A stretch of 5,149 bases of DNA from Gemmataceae bacterium (lineage in GTDB: Bacteria; Planctomycetota; Planctomycetia; Gemmatales; Gemmataceae): the NCBI GenBank assembly GCA_026418875.1, contig JAOAAM010000467.1, positions 1 through 5,149 of the forward strand. Reading direction: 5' to 3'. Positions 1 through 4,819 of this stretch are shown here, piece by piece. The first letter of the stretch is position 1. Each line of letters begins with the position of its first letter. A program made the position numbers and the translations under genes. The notes under the pieces were generated by a model. The model searched no databases. It worked only from the letters and a program-made list of their open reading frames with translations, and was not told the origin of the DNA.

Positions 1-84
1 GAGGACGGAAGCGAGAGCGAGGAAGATCGGCCAGTGAGCGAGAATTGCCCCACGCCGGGTCGGGATGCGGTTCGCCTTGGGCAT
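1..84 (-). CDS. N-terminus of an unidentified membrane or exported protein (partial)
   Basis: Read leftward from an ATG at 84-82, the frame stays open for 28 codons to the window edge. The peptide is MPKANRIPTRRGAILAHWPI followed by FLALASVL. A basic stretch (K3, R6, R10, R11) precedes a hydrophobic segment (about residues 13-28), which is the layout of a signal peptide or a first membrane helix. The Thr-Arg-Arg is only a weak match to a twin-arginine motif. A good ribosome binding site, GGAGG (minus strand, 98-94), sits 9 nt before the ATG. A strong minus-strand promoter lies about 160 nt upstream, with the 9-bp repeat array in between, so the gene has a leader of roughly 155 nt. It is divergent from rpsP. 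The product cannot be named from 28 residues. The start is well supported; the identity is not. Confidence 0.6.
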   Translation of the reverse strand, partial: MPKANRIPTRRGAILAHWPIFLALASVL

Positions 85-144
85 GGCTGGGAACCTCCCT
101 GGCGGCGGGTCGCAGGAGAAGTCAGCCGCTGGCCGAATCTCTAG

Positions 145-176
145 ATCGAACCGCCGACCCACAGCTCCGGTTCGAT
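145..176 (-). promoter_or_regulatory. Anti-repeat able to pair with the 9-bp repeat array in the leader RNA
   Basis: ATCGAACC at 145-152 is the exact reverse complement of GGTTCGAT, present in every copy of the array, the nearest being 169-176. This gives a perfect 8-bp stem with a 16-nt loop. In the leftward transcript the array comes first and the anti-repeat after it, so any of the eight copies could compete for the same partner, 60-70 nt before the start codon of the minus-strand gene. The complementarity is seen directly; a regulatory role is inferred. Confidence 0.45.
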
Positions 177-240
177 AGGTTCGATAGGTTCGATAGGTTC
201 GATAGGTTCGATAGGTTCGATAGGTTCGATAGGTTCGATA
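169..240. repeat. Tandem array: 8 perfect copies of a 9-bp unit, GGTTCGATA
   Basis: Units begin at 169, 178, 187, 196, 205, 214, 223 and 232, all identical, with no partial copy at either end. The array has the look of a variable-number tandem repeat that changes by slippage. Nine is a multiple of three, so one frame would read (Arg-Phe-Asp)x8 on the plus strand and (Ile-Glu-Pro)x8 on the minus strand, but neither frame has a credible start or ribosome binding site. On the minus strand the array begins at about +1 of the promoter at 247-275, so it would form the first 72 nt of that transcript, as repeated UAUCGAACC. The GGTTCGA core resembles a tRNA T-loop, but there is no tRNA here. Confidence 0.97.
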
Positions 241-246
241 CGCCGG

Positions 247-275
247 ATTCTAAACAGGTAAAACGCCGATGTCAA
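247..275 (-). promoter_or_regulatory. Strong sigma-70-type promoter, leftward
   Basis: On the minus strand, TTGACA (275-270, a perfect -35) is followed by a 17-nt spacer and TAGAAT (252-247, 5 of 6 matches to the -10 consensus). The predicted +1 is at 239-241, the right edge of the repeat array. The downstream gene is the partial minus-strand CDS starting at 84. Upstream sits an A/T-rich tract with the features of an UP element. This is the best promoter match in the window together with that at 2731-2760. Confidence 0.75.
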
Positions 276-297
276 GGAAAAAACTAATTTTTTTTCC
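276..297 (-). promoter_or_regulatory. A/T-rich tract directly upstream of the -35, UP-element-like
   Basis: The tract has A6, then CTAA, then T8, flanked by GG and CC. On the minus strand it reads an A-run, TTAG, then a T-run, and it abuts TTGACA directly. This is where the alpha subunit of RNA polymerase binds UP elements, and A-tracts followed by T-tracts are typical of them. It also forms an inverted repeat of 8 bp with a 6-nt loop (276-283 with 290-297), so a weak bidirectional terminator is the alternative. The position against the -35 favours the UP-element reading. Confidence 0.5.
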
Positions 298-776
298 GGG
301 TGGGTGCGTTCGTTGAAGCTCGCGATCGAGCCGGAGAATCGTTCCAATATCCACGACTATGGGATGCGCTCAGCCGCGGGTCAAGAAGTTGGCACTTTTC
401 GCGGAAGAACACACTTCCCGCGGCCAATTACACCTGCCTTGGCGTTCGGGCCAGTTGACTTTCAACAGCAGCATCCAAGACTGGTTGTTGGTCCTGTGGT
501 CTGGGTAGGCATGCCAGCGCGGCTTGTGACCGAGTGCCGACCCACGGCGTCATGGGTGGAACGATGGAAATGAAGGAAATGATGGAAAAAGTAGGCACTG
601 GCATGGAAGGTGGGAAGAAGAAGCCGGAGCCGTGGTGGTGGAACCCGCCGCGGGTGAGCTGGACGATCCGGATCGGGACATGGGACCAAGCCAGGCCGCG
701 ACACCAACCGCTGGGCTTCCGCACTGCCGCCCGACGGGTTGTCAGGGGGGACCCGGACGAGATGCTCGAGGCCGGC
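298..776. other. Stretch without a supported gene
   Basis: About 480 bases between the leftward promoter and the likely rpsP promoter. Short open frames exist on both strands, but none has a convincing start, a ribosome binding site or a recognisable protein. A purine-rich stretch at about 560-635 encodes Met/Glu/Lys-rich peptide in one frame (see rejected items). An imperfect hairpin lies at 400-422. I see no tRNA, rRNA, insertion sequence or CRISPR structure. Decayed coding sequence or an unrecognised small RNA is possible. Confidence 0.5.
400..422. other. Imperfect inverted repeat, possible hairpin
   Basis: CGCGGAAG (400-407) pairs with CTTCCCGCG (414-422), giving 8 bp with one bulged C and a 6-nt loop. 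No T-run follows on either side, so it is not a canonical intrinsic terminator. It lies in gene-free sequence and could be part of a structured RNA or chance in GC-rich DNA. Confidence 0.3.
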
Positions 777-804
777 TTGCCTGTAAGACGAGGGTTTTTA
801 GAAT
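777..804 (+). promoter_or_regulatory. Likely promoter of the rpsP-trmD-rplS-yraN operon
   Basis: TTGCCT (777-782, 4 of 6 matches to the -35 consensus), a 16-nt spacer, then TAGAAT (799-804, 5 of 6 matches to the -10 consensus). Transcription would begin near 811, leaving a leader of about 30 nt before the rpsP start at 841. The position just ahead of the first gene of a tight operon supports it; the -35 is only moderate. Confidence 0.5.
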
Positions 805-840
805 ACACACTTTCCGAACCGTAGGGTCGAGGTGGGAATC

Positions 841-1131
841 GTGGCCGTACGCATTCGTATGAAGATGATGGGCCGGAAGCACCGGCATTTCTTCCGTATC
901 GTGGCGATCGACAGCCGGCAACCGCGGGACGGTCGGGTTTTGGAGGAGTTGGGCACTTACGACCCGTCCGTGCGGGAGACCGATGAGCGAGTCAAATTGC
1001 GGCCGGACCGCATCAAGTATTGGCTGGGGGTCGGTGCTAAGCCTTCGGAGAAGGTGGAAGTTTTCCTGAAGAAGTACATGAAGAAGTTTGAGGAGCAAGC
1101 GGCGAGCGAAGCTCCCGCCGCCCAGGCGTGA
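841..1131 (+). CDS. rpsP: 30S ribosomal protein S16
   Basis: S16 is an assembly protein of the small ribosomal subunit that binds 16S rRNA. The 96-residue product matches the family from its first residue: MAVRIRMKMMGRKH, then FRIVAIDSRQPRDGR and LEELGTYDP (roughly residues 19-43), then a helical part with RIKYWLGVGAKPS (about 58-70). The Ala/Glu-rich tail after residue 85 is a lineage-specific extension. I chose GTG at 841 because the family begins M-A-V-R-I-R and GAGGTGG (829-835) lies 5 nt upstream. A GTG at 832 is in frame but falls inside that binding site. It is the first gene of the operon, and its stop overlaps the trmD start by 4 bp. Confidence 0.97.
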   Translation: MAVRIRMKMMGRKHRHFFRIVAIDSRQPRDGRVLEELGTYDPSVRETDERVKLRPDRIKYWLGVGAKPSEKVEVFLKKYMKKFEEQAASEAPAAQA

Positions 1132-1814
1132 ACACGGCGTTCCGCTTCGACATCCTGACTTTGTTCCCCGAGATCTTCGACGGGTATCTCGGTCAAAGTC
1201 TCGTGCGGCTAGCCCAAGAGCGAGGGCTGGTGGAGATTCATCGTTGGAACATCCGGGATTGGTCGGCGGATCGGAAGCATCACAAGGTGGACGACCGGCC
1301 GTTCGGCGGTGGGCCGGGAATGATCCTGATGCCGCAACCGGTCTTCGATTGTGTCGAGGCCGTGCGGGGTCAAGCGGAGGATCCGGGCGAGTTGATCATG
1401 CTCACCCCGGCCGGCGAGCGATTGACGCAACGGATTGTCCGGGAGTTGGCGGGCCATCGCCGGTTGCTGTTGCTTTGCGGCCGGTACGAGGGGTTCGACG
1501 AGCGAATTCGCTTGGGTTTGCAGCCGCGGGAACTGTCGATCGGGGATTATGTTTGCAACGGCGGCGAAGTCCCGGCGATGGTGGTCATCGACACGGTGAT
1601 TCGCTTGGTGCCGGGCGTGTTGGGCGACGAGTCGAGCACGGCTGAGGAGACCCACGCGGAACCGGGACTGGTGGAATACCCGCAATACACTCGGCCGCGG
1701 GTGTTTCGAGGCATGGCCGTGCCGGACATTCTGCTCAGCGGCGATCACGGGGCCATCAAGAGGTGGCGCGAGGAGCAGTCCAGGTTACGAAGTCGAAAGG
1801 AAGAACAATCGTGA
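1128..1814 (+). CDS. trmD: tRNA (guanine-N1)-methyltransferase TrmD
   Basis: TrmD transfers a methyl group from S-adenosylmethionine to N1 of G37 next to the tRNA anticodon, which prevents +1 frameshifting. It is a SPOUT/trefoil-knot enzyme working as a homodimer. Visible family motifs include [11 protein letters not shown] (7-17), [11 protein letters not shown] (55-65), [13 protein letters not shown] (115-127), the knot segment [15 protein letters not shown] (137-151), R159-LVPGVLG, YPQYTRP (184-190) and LLSGDH (202-207). At the position of the catalytic Asp (Asp169 in E. coli) this protein has Glu174, within AEETHAE. At 228 residues it is a little shorter than the usual 235-255 and lacks part of the C-terminal helices. 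The GTG start overlaps the rpsP stop (GTGA 1128-1131), suggesting translational coupling. No rimM lies between them. Identity is certain; the effect of the Glu is not. Confidence 0.97.
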   Translation: MNTAFRFDILTLFPEIFDGYLGQSLVRLAQERGLVEIHRWNIRDWSADRKHHKVDDRPFGGGPGMILMPQPVFDCVEAVRGQAEDPGELIMLTPAGERLTQRIVRELAGHRRLLLLCGRYEGFDERIRLGLQPRELSIGDYVCNGGEVPAMVVIDTVIRLVPGVLGDESSTAEETHAEPGLVEYPQYTRPRVFRGMAVPDILLSGDHGAIKRWREEQSRLRSRKEEQS

Positions 1815-2203
1815 GAAACCCATTGTTGACCGCCATCGAGGCGGAGAACGTCAAGCCTGAGCGGCCCCAATTCGAGATTGGTGACACGGTGGACGTGCAT
1901 CAGCGAATTCTCGAAGGGGAAAAAGAGCGTATCCAGATTTTCAACGGGGTGGTCATCGCCCGGCATGGCGATGGCGCCCGGGAGACGTTCACGGTCCGCC
2001 GCATCGTCCAAGGCGAGGGTGTCGAGCGAGTCTTCCCCCTGAACTCGCCGAAGATCGCCAAGATCGAGGTCAAGCGGACGGGCCGCGTCCGTCGGGCGAA
2101 GCTGTATTACCTGCGGGATCGCGTGGGGAAGGCAACCCGATTGCGCGAGCGGGCGGCGAAGCCGAGCGACGCGGGCAACTCGGGCAACAACAGCGGCTCG
2201 TAG
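1811..2203 (+). CDS. rplS: 50S ribosomal protein L19
   Basis: L19 sits at the interface of the large and small ribosomal subunits. The 130-residue product is a full-length match: an N-terminal helix beginning [14 protein letters not shown], then [29 protein letters not shown], the ETFTVRRI segment, [13 protein letters not shown] and [15 protein letters not shown]. The last 20 residues or so are low-complexity (Asn/Gly/Ser-rich) and not conserved. The start is GTG at 1811, sharing GTGA with the trmD stop. AGGAAG (1798-1803) lies 7 nt before it, inside the end of trmD. The frame is open further upstream to 1763, but L19 proteins begin at this point. It is translated as the third gene of the operon. 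Confidence 0.97.
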   Translation: MRNPLLTAIEAENVKPERPQFEIGDTVDVHQRILEGEKERIQIFNGVVIARHGDGARETFTVRRIVQGEGVERVFPLNSPKIAKIEVKRTGRVRRAKLYYLRDRVGKATRLRERAAKPSDAGNSGNNSGS

Positions 2204-2251
2204 ACCGAGCCGTTGAAACCGGTCGCTGCCGCTGGTCCAGTCTCGCGGTGC

Positions 2252-2281
2252 CATCCTCCCCGTCATCTGGGTGGTAGGATG
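2252..2281 (+). promoter_or_regulatory. Inverted repeat covering the yraN ribosome binding site and start codon
   Basis: CATCCT (2252-2257) pairs with AGGATG (2276-2281). The stem continues with C2258-C2261 against the G residues at 2270-2274, with two bulged T residues, closing an 8-nt loop. The 3' arm contains the GGTGG/GGTAGG purine stretch and the ATG of yraN, so folding would hide the start. No T-run follows, so it is not a terminator. The pairing is seen directly; translational damping of yraN relative to the ribosomal genes is inferred. Confidence 0.35.
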
Positions 2282-2674
2282 CTCGGGCTGACTCATTGGC
2301 CATGGTGGCGTCGCTGGTTTGGCAGCCGATCGGAGCGTGCCGCGGCCGCGTTCCTCCGCCGGGCGGGTTATCGGATCGTCGTGCATAACTACCGCTCGCC
2401 GCAGGGCGAGATCGACTTGATCGCCACGGATGGCCCATGCATTGTCTTCGTCGAAGTTCGATCCACGGCTGGTGTCGACATTCAACGAATTGCCGAGTCG
2501 ATCGATCGAGAGAAGCAGCGGAGGATTAGCGCGGCGGCGAGGCATTTCATGCATCGCTTTCGACTCGGGGATCGCCCGGCCCGGTTCGACGTTATGTTGG
2601 TGCAGTGGCGGCCGGAATTTAAAACGCCGCAAGTTAGGCACATCAAGGCCGCGTTCGAGACCGTCGAATTTTGA
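2279..2674 (+). CDS. yraN: UPF0102 / YraN-family nuclease-fold protein
   Basis: This 131-residue protein belongs to the YraN (UPF0102) family, small proteins with a restriction-endonuclease-like fold whose cellular role is not firmly known. Family signatures are present in order: E19 in SERAAAAFLRRAGY (18-31), N37-YRSP, QGEIDLIA (42-49), FVEVRS (57-62), the KQRRISAAARHF helix (79-90), RFDVMLV (102-108) and a C-terminal HIKAAFE (121-127). E19, D46 and E59 match the acidic residues expected for the active site; the family's Lys/Arg after the E-x step is Arg61. The ATG at 2279 is preceded only by a weak GGTGG (2270-2274). A TTG at 2213 would add 22 residues with no family match. It is the last gene of the operon, 75 nt after rplS; yraN near rplS is common in bacteria, usually with rnhB between them, which is absent here. 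Confidence 0.9.
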   Translation: MLGLTHWPWWRRWFGSRSERAAAAFLRRAGYRIVVHNYRSPQGEIDLIATDGPCIVFVEVRSTAGVDIQRIAESIDREKQRRISAAARHFMHRFRLGDRPARFDVMLVQWRPEFKTPQVRHIKAAFETVEF

Positions 2675-2675
2675 T

Positions 2676-2698
2676 GCGAAAAGTCTTGTTCGTTTTTT
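2676..2698 (+). terminator. Weak intrinsic terminator candidate after yraN
   Basis: GCGAA (2676-2680) pairs with TTCGT (2689-2693, one G-T wobble) around an 8-nt loop, followed by T6 (2693-2698). The stem is short, so termination may be incomplete. Its place directly after the yraN stop, and before a fresh promoter, fits the end of the operon. Confidence 0.4.
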
Positions 2699-2730
2699 GA
2701 AACTCCGTGGCCGGTCGCGCGATCTGACAT

Positions 2731-2760
2731 TTGACAATCGGACGGACGAGCGGGTATAAC
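2731..2760 (+). promoter_or_regulatory. Strong sigma-70-type promoter of the HEAT-repeat gene
   Basis: A perfect TTGACA (2731-2736), then TATAAC (2755-2760) after 18 nt, or GTATAA after 17 nt. Transcription would start near 2767, giving a leader of about 45 nt before the TTG start at 2812. An open frame technically begins at the TTG of the -35 box, but it runs through the promoter and is not a real start. Confidence 0.75.
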
Positions 2761-2788
2761 TTTCGCCAGGGTAATGATTCACGTCACA

Positions 2789-2805
2789 TCCCTCGATCAG
2801 GGAGG
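2789..2805 (+). promoter_or_regulatory. Leader hairpin and ribosome binding site of the HEAT-repeat gene
   Basis: GGAGG (2801-2805) lies 6 nt before TTG 2812 and decides that start. TCCCT (2789-2793) pairs with AGGGA (2799-2803) around a CGATC loop, partly hiding the binding site. The 14 nt from 2792 (CTCGATCAGGGAGG) match 12 of 14 positions of the element in front of the kinase gene. Confidence 0.55.
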
Positions 2806-2811
2806 ACCGTC

Positions 2812-3921
2812 TTGCGGTTGCGGAACTTCTGGGGCACTGTCCTCTTGCTTCTCGGAGCTGGAGTCGGGGCAGCTCAGGAGGATCCTGTTGTCCGAGGCCG
2901 CACTGTGTCCGAGTGGTTCCGCATGATTCGTGATGAAGCCAATCCGCAACGACGCCTCGCTGCGTTGATGATCGTCGATAGCCAGGCGGGGCCGAATGTC
3001 CCAATCGTGTTACCCAACTTGCTGCGTGAGTTGGCGCAGAATACGGACCCGGCGATTCGCCGTCGGATCATCTCGTTGTTACCGCGATATCGAGACCGCG
3101 GGGATGAAATCGTCAACTCGTTCCGCTTGGCGCTCACGAAAGATGCGGACGCTGGTGTCCGCGAGGCGGCCGCTGTGGCGATCCCCAAGTTGGATCGAAC
3201 CGCGGCCGTTGCGTTGATCCCGGACTTGGCCAACGCACTGGGTGACGAAGCGACGGGGGTACGGGCCGCGGCGGCCCAAACCATCGGCATCCTTTGCCAG
3301 AAGGACGCTCAAGTTGCGTTGGAGACGATTCCGGCATTGATCTCGGCGCTGAAAGACACCGCTACTCAGGTCCGCTTCCAGAGTGCTTACGCCTTGGCCC
3401 AAATGGGAGCTTCGGCTGTATCTTCGGCCGAGGCGTTGGCGGATATGTTTGTGTCGGATCGAGAAATTCCGAATCGGAAGGAAGCGGCGAAGGCGTTGGC
3501 CGCCATCGGACCTAAGGCCTCCCCTGTTGCGGAGAAAGTGTTGCAGGGGCTGTCGGACCCGCACGCCGAGATTCGACAGTCGGCAGCTTTCGCTCTGGGC
3601 CGGATTCAAGGCGACCCGGAGCGAGTTCTTCCTGCTCTGCTGAAGGCTGCACGTGATGCAGATGTCTCCGTTCGCTGTTTCGCCGTGCATGCGATCGGCG
3701 CTTACGGCAAGCCCGCCGTCCACACCATACCCGAACTCATCGACATACTTCGTCGGGATGAGGTGGCGGACGTTCGCCTGGCTGTGATCGAAGAGTTGGC
3801 CAGCTTTGGGACCGATGCCCGTCCGGCCCTCGAAGCTCTGCGAATCGCCAGCAAGGATGGTCGCGCGGCGATTCGGGAGGCGGCTCTCGCGGCGATTAAG
3901 AAGATCGATTCCTCTCCGTGA
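2812..3921 (+). CDS. Secreted HEAT-repeat protein
   Basis: The product is a 369-residue protein made almost wholly of HEAT-type helical repeats, a fold that normally serves as a protein-binding scaffold; no catalytic motif is visible. Residues 1-21 look like a signal peptide (MRLRNFWGTVLLLLGAGVGA, then A-Q-E), with Ala residues at the likely cleavage site near 20-22. About ten repeats follow, marked by recurring cores of the type VREAAAVAIPKL: near residues 44, 80, 114, 149, 186, 220, 251, 284, 320 and 352. The early segment GRTVSEWFRMIRD resembles the 'GKTVxEW' opening common in planctomycete HEAT proteins. I chose TTG at 2812 because GGAGG lies 6 nt upstream and it places the signal peptide exactly at the N-terminus. 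Its own promoter separates it from the operon to the left. The binding partner is unknown. Confidence 0.85.
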   Translation: MRLRNFWGTVLLLLGAGVGAAQEDPVVRGRTVSEWFRMIRDEANPQRRLAALMIVDSQAGPNVPIVLPNLLRELAQNTDPAIRRRIISLLPRYRDRGDEIVNSFRLALTKDADAGVREAAAVAIPKLDRTAAVALIPDLANALGDEATGVRAAAAQTIGILCQKDAQVALETIPALISALKDTATQVRFQSAYALAQMGASAVSSAEALADMFVSDREIPNRKEAAKALAAIGPKASPVAEKVLQGLSDPHAEIRQSAAFALGRIQGDPERVLPALLKAARDADVSVRCFAVHAIGAYGKPAVHTIPELIDILRRDEVADVRLAVIEELASFGTDARPALEALRIASKDGRAAIREAALAAIKKIDSSP

Positions 3922-3960
3922 TCTTCACGTCGGTTTCGGGCAGCCTGAGATTCATCCCAT

Positions 3961-3975
3961 CTCGATCGAGGAGGG
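3961..3975 (+). promoter_or_regulatory. Palindrome plus ribosome binding site of the kinase gene
   Basis: CTCGATCGAG (3961-3970) is a perfect 10-bp palindrome running into GGAGGG (3970-3975). GGAGG ends 6 nt before ATG 3981, the same spacing as at the HEAT gene. It decides the kinase start at 3981 over the in-frame GTG at 3918, which has no ribosome binding site. Confidence 0.55.
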
Positions 3976-3980
3976 CTCCC

Positions 3981-4694
3981 ATGTCTTTTCAACAAAATTC
4001 TGCCGAGCTATGCCGCCTCTGGGATTTCGTGGCCTTGGCCGCCGGGAAGATCGCCCACGATCTGTCCAATATCCTCACCGGAGTGAATGGTTTCGCTGAG
4101 CTAGCGGCGTCGCAAGCCACCGGACAGACATTAGTGCTCGCCTATCTCGATGAGGTACAGCAAGCGGGGGCTAGGGGCGTGGCGTTAGCGAACCGCTTGC
4201 ACTTGTTGAAGCACTGCGCGAATCGCCAGAGTTTTCAGGCGCCCGTCGATTTTGCAGTGGAGTCTGCGGTGTCGGCAGTCCAGGCCTCGTTGCCACAGTC
4301 GCCCAGCTTACAAGTGCAGATTGCCGAACCGCTCCCGACAGTGCGGATCAGCCCGGACGCCTTGAGAATCGTGCTGATCGAAATTATCAAGAATGCTTGC
4401 GAGGCGGCGGGCGGTGCCGGCGAAGTGCGGATCAGTGCGGAGAGAAAAGAACTCAGCCCAAGCGACATCAATTCCTTGCTCGGTTCTGCCGCCGCTGGCC
4501 GGCACGTCTGCATCACTGTCCAAGATTCCGGTCCGGGTTTTACTTCCGATTTGCTGTCGAAGTTACTGACTGTGCCGTTTTTCACGACGAAGCCGGGTAG
4601 TCGAGGAATCGGTTTGCCCATCGTGTTCCGCACGCTCACGGCGTATCAGAGCGCCATGTCGCTCGGGAATCGTGCCACCGGGGGGGGGAGGTGA
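3981..4694 (+). CDS. Small sensorless histidine kinase, C-terminus frameshifted at a G9 tract
   Basis: Histidine kinases autophosphorylate a His and pass the phosphate to a response regulator. This 237-residue protein holds only the kinase core. The H-box is AGKIAHDLSNILTGVNGFAE (21-40), with His26 the likely phosphorylation site; the HDLsN-ILTG form is typical of a HisKA subgroup often found in hybrid kinases. The ATPase domain shows the N-box IEIIKNACEA (133-142, N138), the G1 box DSGPGF (182-187), the F-box PFFTTK (199-204) and the G2 box GSRGIGL (206-212). There is no membrane segment, PAS or other sensor domain, so it is predicted cytoplasmic. As written, the protein ends ATGGGR at a TGA just after nine Gs. 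A -1 shift there gives EVSIWLPAGG and a TAA at 4718-4720, the normal end of such domains. It starts 59 nt after the HEAT gene, probably co-transcribed. No response regulator is visible. Confidence 0.8.
   Translation: MSFQQNSAELCRLWDFVALAAGKIAHDLSNILTGVNGFAELAASQATGQTLVLAYLDEVQQAGARGVALANRLHLLKHCANRQSFQAPVDFAVESAVSAVQASLPQSPSLQVQIAEPLPTVRISPDALRIVLIEIIKNACEAAGGAGEVRISAERKELSPSDINSLLGSAAAGRHVCITVQDSGPGFTSDLLSKLLTVPFFTTKPGSRGIGLPIVFRTLTAYQSAMSLGNRATGGGR
4680..4688 (+). repeat. G9 homopolymer tract in the kinase gene
   Basis: Nine consecutive Gs follow GCCACC. In the kinase frame they read Gly-Gly-Gly, then AGG and TGA. Seven or ten Gs would keep the kinase frame into the conserved C-terminus. 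Tracts of this length mutate by slippage and are also a common site of base-count errors in sequencing. Confidence 0.9.
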
Positions 4695-4720
4695 GCATTT
4701 GGCTGCCCGCGGGCGGGTAA
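4688..4720 (+). pseudogene. Detached C-terminal end of the histidine kinase in the -1 frame
   Basis: Read from G4688, this frame gives GAG GTG AGC ATT TGG CTG CCC GCG GGC GGG TAA, i.e. EVSIWLPAGG-stop. A hydrophobic strand ending in W/Y-L-P is the usual last strand of a histidine-kinase ATPase domain. It is therefore the intended end of the gene at 3981, which would then encode 246 residues. It has no start of its own. Whether the gene is truly broken or rescued by slippage cannot be decided from this sequence. Confidence 0.7.
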
Positions 4721-4745
4721 CTTCGACCGCCTCCGAGGTGCTTAG

Positions 4746-4775
4746 CTGGCAGGCTCCGCAAATCGAGCTTAAAAT
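4746..4775 (+). promoter_or_regulatory. Possible promoter of the HD-domain gene
   Basis: CTGGCA (4746-4751, 4 of 6 matches to the -35 consensus), an 18-nt spacer, then TAAAAT (4770-4775, 5 of 6 matches to the -10 consensus). Transcription would begin near 4782, leaving about 38 nt to the GTG at 4820. It lies in the 99-nt gap after the restored kinase stop. The match is moderate, and read-through from the kinase is the alternative. Confidence 0.35.
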
Positions 4776-4819
4776 GAGGGTAGGTGCCGAGGCGGAATGC
4801 GAGCGGAGGGAGGCAGCCG

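Noticed and set aside
169..240. CRISPR array or tRNA T-arm remnants
   Set aside because: The units are 9 bp with no spacers, so it is not CRISPR. GGTTCGA resembles a T-loop, but there is no acceptor stem or anticodon arm nearby.
276..297. Intrinsic terminator made of A-run and T-run inverted repeat
   Set aside because: The stem is almost all A-T and abuts a perfect -35 box; an UP-element role fits better. Weak terminator activity remains possible.
45..347. Open frames through the repeat array, encoding (Arg-Phe-Asp)x8 on plus or (Ile-Glu-Pro)x8 on minus
   Set aside because: The 9-bp unit keeps any frame open by itself. Neither frame has a good start site, and the minus-strand frame would begin upstream of the predicted transcript start.
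455..484. TTGACT at 455-460 as a promoter -35 box
   Set aside because: No acceptable -10 hexamer occurs 16-18 nt downstream.
534..824. Plus-strand open frame of 96 codons with a Met/Glu/Lys-rich start, ending 5 nt before the rpsP ribosome binding site
   Set aside because: No ribosome binding site at GTG 534 or ATG 552, only a weak one at ATG 564; no recognisable domain; it would run through the likely rpsP promoter. It is not the expected upstream gene ffh. A real small protein cannot be fully excluded.
1745..3004. Long open frame of 419 codons on the minus strand
   Set aside because: It lies antisense to rplS, yraN and the start of the HEAT gene, all well-recognised proteins. Its product is Arg/Pro-rich with no family features, and it crosses the promoter at 2731. 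Such frames are common opposite GC-rich genes.
3918..3980. GTG 3918 overlapping the HEAT-gene stop as the kinase start
   Set aside because: There is no ribosome binding site ahead of it, the added 21 residues show no domain, and ATG 3981 has GGAGG at an ideal 6 nt.
4727..4795. Inverted repeat CCGCCTC / GAGGCGG between kinase and HD genes
   Set aside because: Only 7 bp with a 55-nt loop and no T-run, so within chance for GC-rich DNA.
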